DNA of 64,000 bases from Limibacillus sp. (GCA_037379885.1 JARRJC010000026.1:1-64000); one strand, 5' to 3'. Positions 1 through 8,094 are shown, numbered from the stretch's first letter. Numbers and translations are program-made. The notes: a model not told the origin generated them from the sequence alone.

Positions 1-113
1 GCCGGCTCGACGCCGAATGGGTCGAGGGAGCGAGAAACGCTTCATTGGCCGATAATTGGGATCCCTGGGGTGCCGAAGAAAGCATCCAGACGATGCGCAA
101 GCTCGACTCCTAG
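1..113 (+). CDS. C-terminal end of an unidentified protein (cut by left edge)
   Basis: An open frame read from base 3 runs to a TAG at 111-113, giving 36 residues. It is rich in acidic residues and Trp, with the stretch NASLADNWDPWGAEE, and ends MRKLDS. Codon use fits the rest of the window, so this looks like the end of a real gene that starts outside. The family cannot be recognised from so short a piece. It is the nearest upstream gene to the class I isoprenoid enzyme at 383, 270 bases away, and a strong terminator lies between them. Confidence 0.55.
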   Translation, partial: RLDAEWVEGARNASLADNWDPWGAEESIQTMRKLDS

Positions 114-211
114 CGGGTCGATGAAAGAAAGGACGCCGCTTCCTCCAGAGACTGAATCCCTTGGGGCTCGTGATTGGCGCTTGATGGATCAGTAAGGGGC
201 AACCAAGAAGC

Positions 212-269
212 GGTGGTGGGGGCCATGGCGGTGCGGTCTTCGAACGACCGTTTCGAACGCCCCACCACC
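212..269 (+). other. Nested inverted repeat (folded RNA candidate)
   Basis: GGTGGTGGGG at 212-221 pairs perfectly with CCCCACCACC at 260-269. Inside lies a second small hairpin, CGGTC (234-238) with GACCG (246-250), loop TTCGAAC. If transcribed, the outer stem would bury the purine-rich ribosome site of the mini-ORF starting at 225. Together with the terminator at 316-348 this could be a small RNA or a cis-acting leader. No known RNA family was recognised. Confidence 0.4.
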
Positions 270-305
270 TGGATGCCGGTCCTTTTGAACGGTGAGGCAC
301 CCTAA
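225..305 (+). CDS. Possible 26-residue Trp-containing peptide
   Basis: ATG at 225 follows a GGTGGTGGGGG purine run and opens a 26-codon frame ending TAA at 303-305, ten bases before a strong intrinsic terminator. The product begins MAVRSSNDRF and ends MPVLLNGEAP, with one Trp at residue 16. It has no signal peptide and no recognised family. It matters because the next gene is a ComQ-like prenyl enzyme, and ComQ enzymes prenylate a Trp in a small peptide encoded next to them. The start region is also inside an inverted repeat, so the segment may be RNA rather than a coding gene. Coding status is uncertain. Confidence 0.25.
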   Translation: MAVRSSNDRFERPTTWMPVLLNGEAP

Positions 306-315
306 GAGCTAGATG

Positions 316-348
316 GGCGGTTCCGCGGCAATACGCGGAACCGCCTTT
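316..348 (+). terminator. Intrinsic terminator
   Basis: GGCGGTTCCGCG (316-327) and CGCGGAACCGCC (334-345) form a perfect 12-bp stem with loop GCAATA, followed by TTTC. It closes whatever is transcribed from the segment starting near base 114 and insulates the gene at 383. Confidence 0.8.
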
Positions 349-382
349 CAAGTCTCTGGGTCTTCGAGAAGGGGGGCGATCC

Positions 383-1450
383 ATGTCAAAGACAACAAGA
401 AGCCTGATGAGCGGCGAGACCAGCTACGGCGAGCAGTTGCTCAATGCGGACCAGAGAGCCGAAGCGGACGCCATGATCCGGGAGACCTGTCTGGGGCTTG
501 GCTGGCCGTCACTGGCCGAACGCCTGAAGCTGCCGCACCGCTCCGGGTTCATCATCTACCATGTGCCCGGCATCGCAGCGCGCGCTCTGGGGTGCGAGCC
601 CTCGGCCGCCGCTGGCGCGGTCATGCACGTCTTGACCGCTGCCTTCAAGATGATCGACTGGCTGCTGGACGAGGAGGACTGGCCGGATATGGAGAGCGAG
701 GGGGAAGGCCGCCTCGCCAACAGCGCTCAGGCGGCGACCGCCGTCGCCTTCCGTCTGGTTGACCACGTGAGTGAGGACGAGAGGGTCCGCCTGTCCCTCC
801 GCCGGGAGCTGGAGGCCATGATCCTGCCCTTCTGTCTGGCGCAGGACGGCAGCGTTTGTCCCGAGCGCAGCCAGGAAGTCTACTGGCGCACGGTGGATGG
901 CACGACCGGCAGTCTTTTCTCTTTCGGGCTCAGCCTCGGGGCGCGGGCCGTCTGCGGGCCGGAGAGCGCCGGTTGGGCGGCGAAGTTCGCGCCGCTCGGT
1001 CTCGGTCTCGCCCGGCTCCTTCAGGTAAACGACGATCTTACCGACGCCATCAAGACTCCGGAAGAGCCCGACTGGACCGGACGGACGCTGAACCTGACGA
1101 TTCTCTATGCAGAGACCGCGGATCATCCGGAGCGGGAGGTCTTCCGGGAGCGTCTCCATGACGGCACTGCCTTTGCGGAGATGGAAGAGATGATCGACAT
1201 CCTGTTCCGCAGCGGTGCGGTCAGCTTCTCCACGCTTTCCTTGATTTCCCAGTATCAGAAGGCCTGCGCCGAGGTGGCCGCCGTCGCGCCGCCCGACAGC
1301 ACGCCCTTCGAGAAGACGCTGAAGCACCTTGTGGCGCCGAGTCTCTTCTTGCTGGAGGAGGTCACAGGCGAGGCGGCCGACCACTACCTGACCATGGACA
1401 TCCCGGCGTTCCTGGAGAAGGCAAGCCGCTTCGAGAGGGCGGCAAGGTAG
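383..1450 (+). CDS. ComQ-like class I isoprenoid synthase family protein
   Basis: 355 residues with the layout of a trans-isoprenyl diphosphate synthase. An acidic first region sits at residues 91-100 (IDWLLDEEDW). A helix with GTTGSLFSFG at about 173-182 takes the place of the usual KT/A-L helix. A canonical second Asp-rich motif DDLTD spans 217-221, followed by GRTLNLTILYA (233-243), which matches the G-K-x-T-L-P-L-x-Y-A block of polyprenyl synthases. The first motif departs from the usual DDxxD, as in ComQ-type and other divergent members. Such enzymes bind allylic diphosphates through Mg2+; ComQ members prenylate a peptide Trp, others make short prenyl diphosphates. The substrate here is unknown. 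The gene stands alone, preceded by a good ribosome site and convergent with the quinone oxidoreductase gene. Fold assignment is fairly sure, function is not. Confidence 0.7.
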   Translation: MSKTTRSLMSGETSYGEQLLNADQRAEADAMIRETCLGLGWPSLAERLKLPHRSGFIIYHVPGIAARALGCEPSAAAGAVMHVLTAAFKMIDWLLDEEDWPDMESEGEGRLANSAQAATAVAFRLVDHVSEDERVRLSLRRELEAMILPFCLAQDGSVCPERSQEVYWRTVDGTTGSLFSFGLSLGARAVCGPESAGWAAKFAPLGLGLARLLQVNDDLTDAIKTPEEPDWTGRTLNLTILYAETADHPEREVFRERLHDGTAFAEMEEMIDILFRSGAVSFSTLSLISQYQKACAEVAAVAPPDSTPFEKTLKHLVAPSLFLLEEVTGEAADHYLTMDIPAFLEKASRFERAAR

Positions 1451-1455
1451 AGGGA

Positions 1456-1487
1456 GCGGCGCCCCTGTGAAGGAGCGCCGCCTGTTC
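1456..1487 (+). terminator. Weak hairpin between convergent genes
   Basis: GCGGCGC (1456-1462) pairs with GCGCCGC (1475-1481) around a 12-base loop and is followed by a pyrimidine run, CTGTTCCCCTTT. It sits between the isoprenoid enzyme stop and the converging qor-type gene. The poor T run makes it a modest candidate. Confidence 0.45.
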
Positions 1488-1491
1488 CCCT

Positions 1492-2466
1492 TTACGGCAG
1501 AATGACCGTTGAGCCGGTCGTCTTCCGCGCTTCCAGATCGCGGTGCGCCTGTTCGGTCTCGCTCAGAGGATAGGTCTGGTTGACCTCGATCTTGAGCGCG
1601 CCCTTGGTGACGACATCGAAGAGCGCGCTGGCGCTCTCCACGAGGTCCGAACGGCTGGCTGTGTAGGTCATCAGCGTCGGGCGGGTCACGTAGAGCGAGC
1701 CCTTGGCCGACAGGATACCGAGGTTGACCGGCGGCACCGGACCGGAGGCATTGCCGAAGGTGACCATCAGGCCGCGCGGCTGCAGGCAGTCGAGCGCGCC
1801 TTCCCAGGTGTCCTTGCCCACGCCGTCGTAGACGACAGGTACGCCCTTGCCGTCCGTGATCTCCTTGACCTTCTCGGCGAAGTTCTCCTCGCGGTAGTTG
1901 ATCACGTGATCGGCGCCGTGCGCCTTGGCCAGGGCGCACTTCTCTTCCGAGCCCGCCGTTCCGATGACCGTCGCGCCGATGTGCTTCAGCCATTGGCAGG
2001 CCATCAGGCCGACGCCGCCGGCGGCCGCCTGCCACAGGACCGTATCGCCCGGCTTCACCGGATAGGTGCGCCGGATCAGGTACTCCACCGTCATGCCCTG
2101 GAGCATCATGGCGGCGGCGGTTTTGTCGTCGATGGCGTCGGGCAGCTTGACGACGCGGTTCGCCGGGATCAGCCGCTCTTCGGCATAGGCGCCCAGCGGC
2201 GGCGTCGCATAGGCAACCCGGTCACCGACCGCGAGATCGGTGACGCCGGGGCCGGTGGCGATCACCTCGCCCGCCGCCTCCATGCCGATCACCAGCGGCG
2301 GTTCGACCGGATAGAGGCCGGTGCGGTGATAGACATCGATGTAGTTGAGGCCGATGGCCGTTTGCTTCAGGCGCACCTGGCCCTCGCCGGGATCCCCGAC
2401 CTCGACGTCCACGTACTTCAGGACTTCCGGGCCGCCGGTCTCTTCGATGCGGATGGCTTTAACCAT
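1492..2466 (-). CDS. NADPH:quinone oxidoreductase, zinc-free MDR family
   Basis: 324 residues, the usual length for the zinc-independent quinone oxidoreductase branch of the medium-chain dehydrogenase/reductase family. The N-terminal GroES-like domain includes the family stretch IGLNYIDVYHRTGLY near residues 38-52. The Rossmann domain has the nucleotide motif AAAGGVGLMACQW near 148-160, and the protein ends in GSTVILP. No structural-zinc Cys cluster is visible. The predicted reaction is NADPH-dependent reduction of quinones or reactive enones in the cytoplasm. It is followed on the same strand by nothing within the window; its upstream neighbour is the dienelactone hydrolase gene, 50 bases away, so the two may be co-transcribed. 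Family is clear; the physiological substrate is not. Confidence 0.9.
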   Translation of the reverse strand: MVKAIRIEETGGPEVLKYVDVEVGDPGEGQVRLKQTAIGLNYIDVYHRTGLYPVEPPLVIGMEAAGEVIATGPGVTDLAVGDRVAYATPPLGAYAEERLIPANRVVKLPDAIDDKTAAAMMLQGMTVEYLIRRTYPVKPGDTVLWQAAAGGVGLMACQWLKHIGATVIGTAGSEEKCALAKAHGADHVINYREENFAEKVKEITDGKGVPVVYDGVGKDTWEGALDCLQPRGLMVTFGNASGPVPPVNLGILSAKGSLYVTRPTLMTYTASRSDLVESASALFDVVTKGALKIEVNQTYPLSETEQAHRDLEARKTTGSTVILP

Positions 2467-2516
2467 GTGTTTTCAGGCTCCGTTGTTATTCTTGATGGGA
2501 TGGTCCGCCGTTGGCC

Positions 2517-3209
2517 TCAGCCGAGGTTCTGCTTGAAGCAAGCGGCGCTCCGCTCGTTGGCGAGCTTCGCCGCCTCGGCGTCGTAGTGGGCGCCGCCCTC
2601 GCGCGCGAAGGCGTGGTCCTGGCCCTCGTAGACGTGAAGCGTCACCTGAGGGTGGCCGGAAAGCGCGGCCTTGATCTTCTCCTGAGCTTCCTTGGGTACG
2701 AATTGGTCTTCGCTCGCGATGTGCAACAGGGTCGGCTTGGTGATGTTTTCGGCCTCACCCAGAAGCTCATCGAGTCCGACGCCGTAATAGCTGACGTTGC
2801 AGTCGGCGTCCGAGCGGGTCGCCATCAGGAAGGCCATCTTGCCGCCGAGGCAGTAACCGACCGTACCGGCCTTGCCGTTGGTTGCGTCATGATCGCGCAG
2901 CGCGGCGAGCGAGGCCTTCAGGTCCTCGACCCCCTTTTCCACGTCGAAGGCGCCGAAGAGCTCGAAGGCGCGGGCCCACTCGGCCTCGGTCTTGTCGGTG
3001 ATGTCGATGCCCGGCTCGATGCGCCAGAAGATGTCGGGGCAGCAGGCGACATAGCCCTGGGCCGCCAGGCCATCGCAGATGTCGCGCATGACTTGGTTCA
3101 CGCCGAAGATCTCCTGGATCACCAGGATCCCGGGTGCTGGCGTTTGCGCGGGCAAGGCCACGTAGGCGTCGAAGCTGCCATCGGGCGTGGAAACGGTCAT
3201 TTTGCTCAT
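2517..3209 (-). CDS. Dienelactone hydrolase family protein
   Basis: 230 residues, typical for this alpha/beta hydrolase family. The catalytic triad is visible: Cys120 in VGYCLGG, Asp168 in ASEDQF, His199 in GQDHAF, with the conserved Glu33 in IQEIFG. Family members hydrolyse dienelactones in aromatic degradation, but many act on unknown esters or lactones, and no aromatic pathway genes are near. The frame stays open further upstream, but I chose the ATG at 3209 (MSKMTVSTPDG) because GGGAGGA lies about 8 bases before it and family similarity begins there. It probably shares a transcript with the quinone oxidoreductase gene downstream. Confidence 0.88.
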   Translation of the reverse strand: MSKMTVSTPDGSFDAYVALPAQTPAPGILVIQEIFGVNQVMRDICDGLAAQGYVACCPDIFWRIEPGIDITDKTEAEWARAFELFGAFDVEKGVEDLKASLAALRDHDATNGKAGTVGYCLGGKMAFLMATRSDADCNVSYYGVGLDELLGEAENITKPTLLHIASEDQFVPKEAQEKIKAALSGHPQVTLHVYEGQDHAFAREGGAHYDAEAAKLANERSAACFKQNLG

Positions 3210-3282
3210 GGTGTCTGTCCTCCCTTGGATTTTCATTCTGACCCCGCCGGCGCGGGAGTCTAGCCGCAATGCCACCGCCTTG

Positions 3283-3768
3283 TCAGCCGAAGGGCAGAGC
3301 GGGCTCTCCGCGCTCCAGCGCGAGGAGCAGGCGTTTATCCGCGACGCCGCCCGCCGCGGAGAATCCGACCATCCCGCCGCCGCCGCCGAGAACCCGGTGG
3401 CAGGGGATGACGATGGGTATGGGGTTGGACCCGCAGGCCCCGCCCACCGCGCGGGCGACCGAGCCGATCCGTCCGGCGAGTTCGCCATAGGTCTCGCTCT
3501 TGCCATAGGGAATCTCGGTCATCGCGCGCCAGACCTTCTGTTGATAGGCGCTGCCCGCGGGGGCGAGCGGCAAGTCGAAGGCGCGCCGGGTTCCGTCGAA
3601 GTAGCCCCTCAGTTGGTCGAGCGCTTCTTGCGCCAGGGCGTTCTCTGCCGCCGCTCCCTCTTTTTGCTCCAGACCCTCGCCCCAGGTAATCCGGGTGATG
3701 GCCTCACCTTCCACCGTGACCAGGAGGGCCCCCAAGGGGGAGTCCGCTAGGAGCGCGCTCGCCGTCAC
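3283..3768 (-). CDS. ogt: Methylated-DNA-protein-cysteine methyltransferase
   Basis: 161 residues, a single catalytic-domain Ogt protein. The acceptor site is IPCHRV with Cys123. The helix-turn-helix and Arg-finger region ([21 protein letters not shown], split here by its centre near residue 85) precedes it. The enzyme removes the methyl group from O6-methylguanine or O4-methylthymine and is inactivated by self-methylation. No Ada regulatory domain is present. Its ATG at 3766-3768 overlaps the stop of the YyaL-type gene by four bases (ATGA on the minus strand), so it is translationally coupled and is the last gene of a two-gene unit. Confidence 0.93.
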   Translation of the reverse strand: MTASALLADSPLGALLVTVEGEAITRITWGEGLEQKEGAAAENALAQEALDQLRGYFDGTRRAFDLPLAPAGSAYQQKVWRAMTEIPYGKSETYGELAGRIGSVARAVGGACGSNPIPIVIPCHRVLGGGGGMVGFSAAGGVADKRLLLALERGEPALPFG

Positions 3769-5858
3769 GGCTGGCGCCCCTGCAACGCGCTTGCCAGGGC
3801 GGCGGGATCGGTGATCGGCAGGGAGCAGCTCTGATTCTGGCAGAGGTAGGCCGCGGCCTTGCCGTCCTTGAGGCCCTTGCCGTGCGCCGGATGGCTCTCG
3901 GGCAGCGGGGTCGAGGGCGCCAGCAACTGGCGGACGTCATGCAGGTCCGGATGGGCGCGCAGGACGTCGATCAGCGCCTCGCGGTCGGGATCCCCAGTCT
4001 CTCCGACCACGACGATCTGGCGGCCCGACTTCAGGAATTCGTCGGCGCTGACAATGCTCGGCAGCGCATAGAACTCCCGCTCCAGGTTTCCGGTGAAGGC
4101 GGCGATGCAGCGCTCCGCTTTCTCTGCGTAGGCCCGCTCGCCGGTCAGGAAGAACAATCGGACAAGCTGGGCCGCGATCACGCCGTTGCCCGCTGGCGTC
4201 GCGTTGTCATGTGCGTGCTTGGGCCGCACGATCAGGTCTTCGGCGTCCGCTGCGGTCAGGAAGAAGCCGCCCTTTTCCTTGTCCTCGAATAGCCGCTCCA
4301 GCGTCTCCAGCCAGCGGCGCGCGTCCCGCAGGTAGCGGTCCTCGCCCGTCAGCTCATGGAGGGTGAGGGCGGCGTCGATCATCTGGGCGTAGTCGTCCAG
4401 CGTCCCGTCGGAGCGCAGGATTCCACGCCGCCAGGAATGGTGGAACCGTCCGCCGTGGTCGAGCAGATCGACCACGACGCGATAGGCGCGGCGCGCGGCC
4501 TCCAACCAGTCGCTTCGCCCGGCGGCGAAGGCGGCGCGGCCCAGGGCGGCGATCATCATGCCGTTCCAGTCCGTCAGCACCTTGTCGTCCCAGCCGGGCC
4601 GCACCCGCTTCTCGCGCGCCTCGAAAAGCGTTGCGCGGGCGTTCGACAGACGCTCTTCCTCTTGCGCGGAGAGGCGTTCGGCATGTTCCGTACGGTTCAG
4701 TATGTTATTGCCTTCCCAGTTCCCGCCGGGCGAAACGTCGTAGACTTGCTTGAAGAGCGCCGCCAACTCGGCCTCCAGAAGGCTGTCGATCTCCGCTGCG
4801 CTCCAGACATAGTAGCGGCCCTCCTCGCCCTCGCTGTCCGCGTCCAGGGTCGCGGCGAAAGCGCCGGACGGCTGACCCTCGGCGTCCTCGGCGATCATCT
4901 CGCGCAGCAGCCAGCCGATGGTCTCCTCGCGCCGCTCGGCCAGAAAGGGATCGCCGGTCTCCGCGATCGCCAGGGTCAGAAGGTCGAGAAGCTGGGCGTT
5001 GTCGTAGAGCATCTTTTCGAAGTGGGGGACCAGCCAGCGGTTGTCGGTCGCATAGCGGGCGTAGCCGCCGCCCAGATGATCGTAGATGCCGCCCTGGCTC
5101 ATCTTGGCGAGCGACAGCAGCACGGCGTCCCGGTAGGCGCTGTTGGCCGTCCGCTTCCAGCCGCGCCACAGCAGTTTCAGGATCGCGGGTTGAGGGAACT
5201 TGGGCGCCTGTCCGATTCCGCCGTTGATGGGATCGATCTCCCGGCCCAAAGACTGGGAGACGCGCTCCAGCATCTCCGCGTCGATGGCGCCGCCGCCGGC
5301 CGGATTGGAGAGCTTCTGCAGCGCGCCCTGGATCGCCGTCACGTTGCTGGCGATCTTTTCGGGGTCGCCGTGGTAGGCCTCGGACAGGGCCTGGAGGACC
5401 TGCGGGAATCCCGGGCGGCCATAGCGCGGTTCGGGCGGGAAGTAGGTGCCGCCCCAAAAGGGTTCTCCCTTTGGAGTCAGGAACATAGTGAGCGGCCAGC
5501 CGCCCTGTTCACCCAGGATCGCAAGCGCGTTCTGGTAGATGCCGTCGAGGTCGGGACGTTCCTCCCGGTCCACCTTGATGTTGACGAAGAGGCGGTTCAT
5601 CAAGTCCGCGACGGACTCGTTCTCGAAGGACTCATGGGCCATGACATGGCACCAGTGGCAGGCGGCGTAGCCGACCGACAGCAGAACCGGCTTGTTCTCC
5701 GCGCGCGCCTGGGCGAAGGCCGCTTCGCCCCAGGGCTGCCAGTGGACCGGGTTATCCCGGTGCTGGAGCAGATAGGGGCTGCTTTCCCCCGAAAGGCGAT
5801 TGCCACTCTGCGCGCTTGTCCCCGCCGATCCGTCCGGCGTCTCGGCTTTGATGGTCAC
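3765..5858 (-). CDS. Thioredoxin domain-containing protein, YyaL/DUF255 family
   Basis: 697 residues, full length for the family. The N-terminal domain (roughly residues 20-180) has a thioredoxin fold with the active-site pair in AACHWCHVM and the family sequence [14 protein letters not shown] just after the start. The remainder is an (alpha/alpha) barrel resembling six-hairpin glycosidases and GlcNAc 2-epimerases, with [15 protein letters not shown] as a family hallmark. Cellular role is not established; homologues in eukaryotes are linked to redox functions. The gene leads a two-gene unit with ogt by a four-base overlap and is divergent from the DUF6489 gene across 139 bases that must hold promoters for both directions. 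Confidence 0.9.
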   Translation of the reverse strand: MTIKAETPDGSAGTSAQSGNRLSGESSPYLLQHRDNPVHWQPWGEAAFAQARAENKPVLLSVGYAACHWCHVMAHESFENESVADLMNRLFVNIKVDREERPDLDGIYQNALAILGEQGGWPLTMFLTPKGEPFWGGTYFPPEPRYGRPGFPQVLQALSEAYHGDPEKIASNVTAIQGALQKLSNPAGGGAIDAEMLERVSQSLGREIDPINGGIGQAPKFPQPAILKLLWRGWKRTANSAYRDAVLLSLAKMSQGGIYDHLGGGYARYATDNRWLVPHFEKMLYDNAQLLDLLTLAIAETGDPFLAERREETIGWLLREMIAEDAEGQPSGAFAATLDADSEGEEGRYYVWSAAEIDSLLEAELAALFKQVYDVSPGGNWEGNNILNRTEHAERLSAQEEERLSNARATLFEAREKRVRPGWDDKVLTDWNGMMIAALGRAAFAAGRSDWLEAARRAYRVVVDLLDHGGRFHHSWRRGILRSDGTLDDYAQMIDAALTLHELTGEDRYLRDARRWLETLERLFEDKEKGGFFLTAADAEDLIVRPKHAHDNATPAGNGVIAAQLVRLFFLTGERAYAEKAERCIAAFTGNLEREFYALPSIVSADEFLKSGRQIVVVGETGDPDREALIDVLRAHPDLHDVRQLLAPSTPLPESHPAHGKGLKDGKAAAYLCQNQSCSLPITDPAALASALQGRQP

Positions 5859-5879
5859 TCGTCTCTCCCTTAAGGCGTC

Positions 5880-5907
5880 TTGCCCGCTTTTGCTGGCCGG
5901 TTATGCT
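5880..5907 (+). promoter_or_regulatory. Possible sigma-70 promoter for DUF6489 unit
   Basis: TTGCCC at 5880-5885 and TATGCT at 5902-5907 are separated by 16 bases, upstream of the gene starting at 5998. The match is moderate, especially in the -35 box, and other readings of this short divergent region are possible. Confidence 0.35.
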
Positions 5908-5997
5908 CGTCCCTCCTATATGTTCGCATTGCAGCGCTCGCTCAACCGTATTCTCGGATGCGGCGCCCGTGACAGGTCCGGACCGAAAGGAAGCCCG

Positions 5998-6300
5998 ATG
6001 AAGATCAAGTTCGACATCGACTGCACGCCGGAGGAGGCCCGCCGCTTCCTGGGGCTGCCCGACGTTGCGCCCATGCAGGAAAATGTGATGAAAGAGGTGG
6101 AGCGCCGTCTGATGAGCAACATGCAGGCGAGCGATCCCGAGCAGCTCCTGAAGACCTGGCTGCCGGCGGGCGTTCAAGGCTTCGAGCAGCTTCAGCAGAT
6201 CTTCTGGAAGCAGATGGCGGCCGGCATGGGTGCAGGCGGCATGGGCGCAAGCGGCAAAGACGCAAGCGGTAAAGACAAGGGACCGGACGACAAGAAATGA
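5998..6300 (+). CDS. DUF6489 family protein
   Basis: 100 residues beginning MKIKFDIDCTPEEARRFLGL, a start characteristic of a small conserved alphaproteobacterial family of unknown function. I chose ATG 5998 because family similarity starts there and AAAGGAAG precedes it, although the frame is open much further upstream. The middle is helical (residues 25-70). The tail is low complexity, rich in Gly, Met, Ala, Lys and Asp, and contains an in-frame 15-bp tandem duplication encoding ASGKD twice. The stop overlaps the start of the [2Fe-2S] protein gene by four bases, so the pair is probably coupled. Function unknown. Confidence 0.85.
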   Translation: MKIKFDIDCTPEEARRFLGLPDVAPMQENVMKEVERRLMSNMQASDPEQLLKTWLPAGVQGFEQLQQIFWKQMAAGMGAGGMGASGKDASGKDKGPDDKK

Positions 6301-6680
6301 GCGAAATAGACAGCAAGAACAAAGAGTTGAATCGGAGCCTGCCCGGCGATCCGGCGCCTTACTACGAGGCCCATGTCTTCGCCTGCATCAATGAGCGGCC
6401 CGAGGGGCACCCGCGCGGCTGCTGCTCTGCGGGCGGCGCGGTTCGTCTTCGCAACTACATGAAGGCGCGCGCGAAGGAGCTTGGCATTCCCGGCGTGCGC
6501 ATCAACCAGTCCGGTTGCCTCGACCGCTGCGAACTGGGCCCCGTGATGGTGATCTATCCCGAAGGGGTCTGGTACCGCTACGACAGCGCCGAAGACGTGG
6601 ACGAGATCCTCAAGACACACCTGATCGAAGGCCGCCGGGTGGAGCGGCTGCTGCTGACGCCCGAAGACGGGCCGAAGTAG
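6297..6680 (+). CDS. Thioredoxin-like [2Fe-2S] ferredoxin domain protein
   Basis: 127 residues with the single thioredoxin-like [2Fe-2S] ferredoxin domain. Candidate cluster ligands are Cys30 (HVFAC), Cys42/Cys43 (RGCCS), Cys74 and Cys78 (SGCLDRCELGP). The family is related to the NuoE cluster domain and to small shethna-type proteins; free-standing members are thought to be electron carriers or cluster-bearing accessory proteins in the cytoplasm. The partner is unknown. It overlaps the upstream DUF6489 gene (ATGA) and is followed 21 bases later by mnmE, so all three could be read together. Confidence 0.88.
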   Translation: MSEIDSKNKELNRSLPGDPAPYYEAHVFACINERPEGHPRGCCSAGGAVRLRNYMKARAKELGIPGVRINQSGCLDRCELGPVMVIYPEGVWYRYDSAEDVDEILKTHLIEGRRVERLLLTPEDGPK

Positions 6681-6701
6681 GCGGCTGACCGGGTCCGCCC
6701 C

Positions 6702-8060
6702 ATGAGCGACCGCGCCCAGACCATCTTCGCGCTTTCGAGCGGCGCGGGCCGGGCGGGAGTGGCCGTGCTGCGTCTCTCGGGGCCTGAGAGTGCTGCCGCC
6801 TTGAAGGCGCTCTGCGGGTCCGAGCTTCCCGAGCCGAGACGCGCGAGCCTCCGGCCGCTCCGCGACCCTGGGAGCGGCGTGCCCCTGGACAGAGCCTTGC
6901 TGTTCTGGTTTCCGGCCCCCGGGAGCTTCACGGGAGAGGACATGGCCGAGATCCACTGCCATGGCGGGCGCGCCGTGGTCGAGGGCGTCCTCGCAGCGCT
7001 CGCCGCGCGGCCCGGCCTGCGCCCGGCGGAGGCCGGGGAGTTCACGCGCCGTGCCTTCGACGCGGGCAAGCTGGACCTGACCGAGGTGGAGGGTCTGGCC
7101 GACCTGATCAACGCCGAGACCGAGGCGCAGCGCAGGCAGGCGCTCCGCCAGATGGAAGGCGGGCTGGAGGCGCGGCTCGCGCCCTGGCGAGAGAGCCTGA
7201 CGCGCCAACTCGCGCATCTGGAAGCAGCCATCGACTTCAGCGAGGAGGAGCTGCCCGAAGACCTGCTCGACGGGCAGGCGGCGGCCCTGACCGCGCTGGC
7301 CGCAGAGATCGGCGAGGCGCTGGAGCGCTCGGCGCGAGCGCGGGGCTTGAGGCAGGGACTTCAGATCGCGATCGTCGGGCCTCCGAATGCCGGTAAATCA
7401 AGTATTCTCAATAAGATAGCAGGGCGCGAGGCCGCCATAGTATCGGAGCGGGCCGGGACCACGCGCGACGTCGTGGAGGTGCATCTCTCTCTGGGCGGAC
7501 TGCCGGTGACCTTGGCCGATACGGCGGGCCTGCGCGCCGCCGAAGCCGACGAGATCGACCCTGTTGAGCGGGAGGGCATGCGCCGCAGCCGGGAGCGGGC
7601 CGCCGCCGCCGATCTGGTGCTGGCGGTCTTCGACGCGACGGCCTGGCCGGACCTGGACGCCGCCACGCTGGCGCTGCTCGGGCGCGAGGGGGCGATCCTG
7701 CTCAACAAGATCGACCTGGTTGGTGACGCTGCGCCGCCCGAAGACCCGGAAGGCCGGACGCTGCTGCTGCTGTCCGCCAAGGAGGGGCAGGGATTGGACG
7801 CCCTGGAGGCCTGGCTTGAGAAGAAGCTGGCGCTGGACTTGGCGCCCGCGCTGGAGGCGCCGGAGTTCACCCGTCAGCGTCACTGCGCCGCGCTCGAAGA
7901 AACCGCCGAGGCACTGACGCGCGCCGCGGCAGTGGAAGAGGTGGCGCTGCGCGCAGAAGAGTTGCGGCTTGCCCTGAGAGCCCTTGGTCGGATCAGCGGG
8001 CGCGTCGATGTCGAGGACCTGCTGGGCGTGATTTTCAGCGACTTCTGCATCGGGAAGTAG
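6702..8060 (+). CDS. mnmE: tRNA modification GTPase MnmE
   Basis: 452 residues, normal length. The N-terminal formyl-tetrahydrofolate-binding domain opens DTIFALSS-like ([21 protein letters not shown]). The G domain carries GPPNAGKSS (226-234), [15 protein letters not shown] and NKID. The protein ends with the conserved FCIGK containing the catalytic Cys. With MnmG it builds the cmnm5/nm5 group on wobble uridine 34 of certain tRNAs. It sits directly upstream of a parS site and mnmG. One oddity: codons across the P-loop (about 7386-7445) are markedly AT-rich (AAA TCA AGT ATT, two ATA, GTA) compared with the flanking gene. Confidence 0.97.
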   Translation: MSDRAQTIFALSSGAGRAGVAVLRLSGPESAAALKALCGSELPEPRRASLRPLRDPGSGVPLDRALLFWFPAPGSFTGEDMAEIHCHGGRAVVEGVLAALAARPGLRPAEAGEFTRRAFDAGKLDLTEVEGLADLINAETEAQRRQALRQMEGGLEARLAPWRESLTRQLAHLEAAIDFSEEELPEDLLDGQAAALTALAAEIGEALERSARARGLRQGLQIAIVGPPNAGKSSILNKIAGREAAIVSERAGTTRDVVEVHLSLGGLPVTLADTAGLRAAEADEIDPVEREGMRRSRERAAAADLVLAVFDATAWPDLDAATLALLGREGAILLNKIDLVGDAAPPEDPEGRTLLLLSAKEGQGLDALEAWLEKKLALDLAPALEAPEFTRQRHCAALEETAEALTRAAAVEEVALRAEELRLALRALGRISGRVDVEDLLGVIFSDFCIGK

Positions 8061-8078
8061 GGCCGGCCCGTCGTTCAT

Positions 8079-8094
8079 TGTTTCACGTGAAACA
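8079..8094. promoter_or_regulatory. parS: parS site 1
   Basis: TGTTTCACGTGAAACA is a perfect 16-bp palindrome identical to the classic parS consensus bound by ParB. It lies in the mnmE-mnmG gap, 2.6 kb from parA. Confidence 0.95.

Larger units (their letters stand above)
114..382 (+). other. Intergenic segment before the isoprenoid enzyme gene
   Basis: These 269 bases hold no long ORF. Seen in sequence: a possible 24-codon ORF at 121-195 starting 7 bases after the previous stop; a 10-bp inverted repeat at 212-221 and 260-269; a possible 26-codon ORF at 225-305; a 12-bp perfect hairpin with a short T run at 316-348; and a purine-rich ribosome site (GAAGGGGGGCGATCC) just before the ATG at 383. 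The next gene is therefore probably transcribed from a start inside or after this segment, or by read-through. Confidence 0.5.

Noticed and set aside
2517-3506. Longer 329-codon start for the dienelactone hydrolase
   Set aside because: The extra N-terminus is Pro/Arg/Ser-rich without similarity and overlaps ogt; the ATG at 3209 has a good ribosome site.
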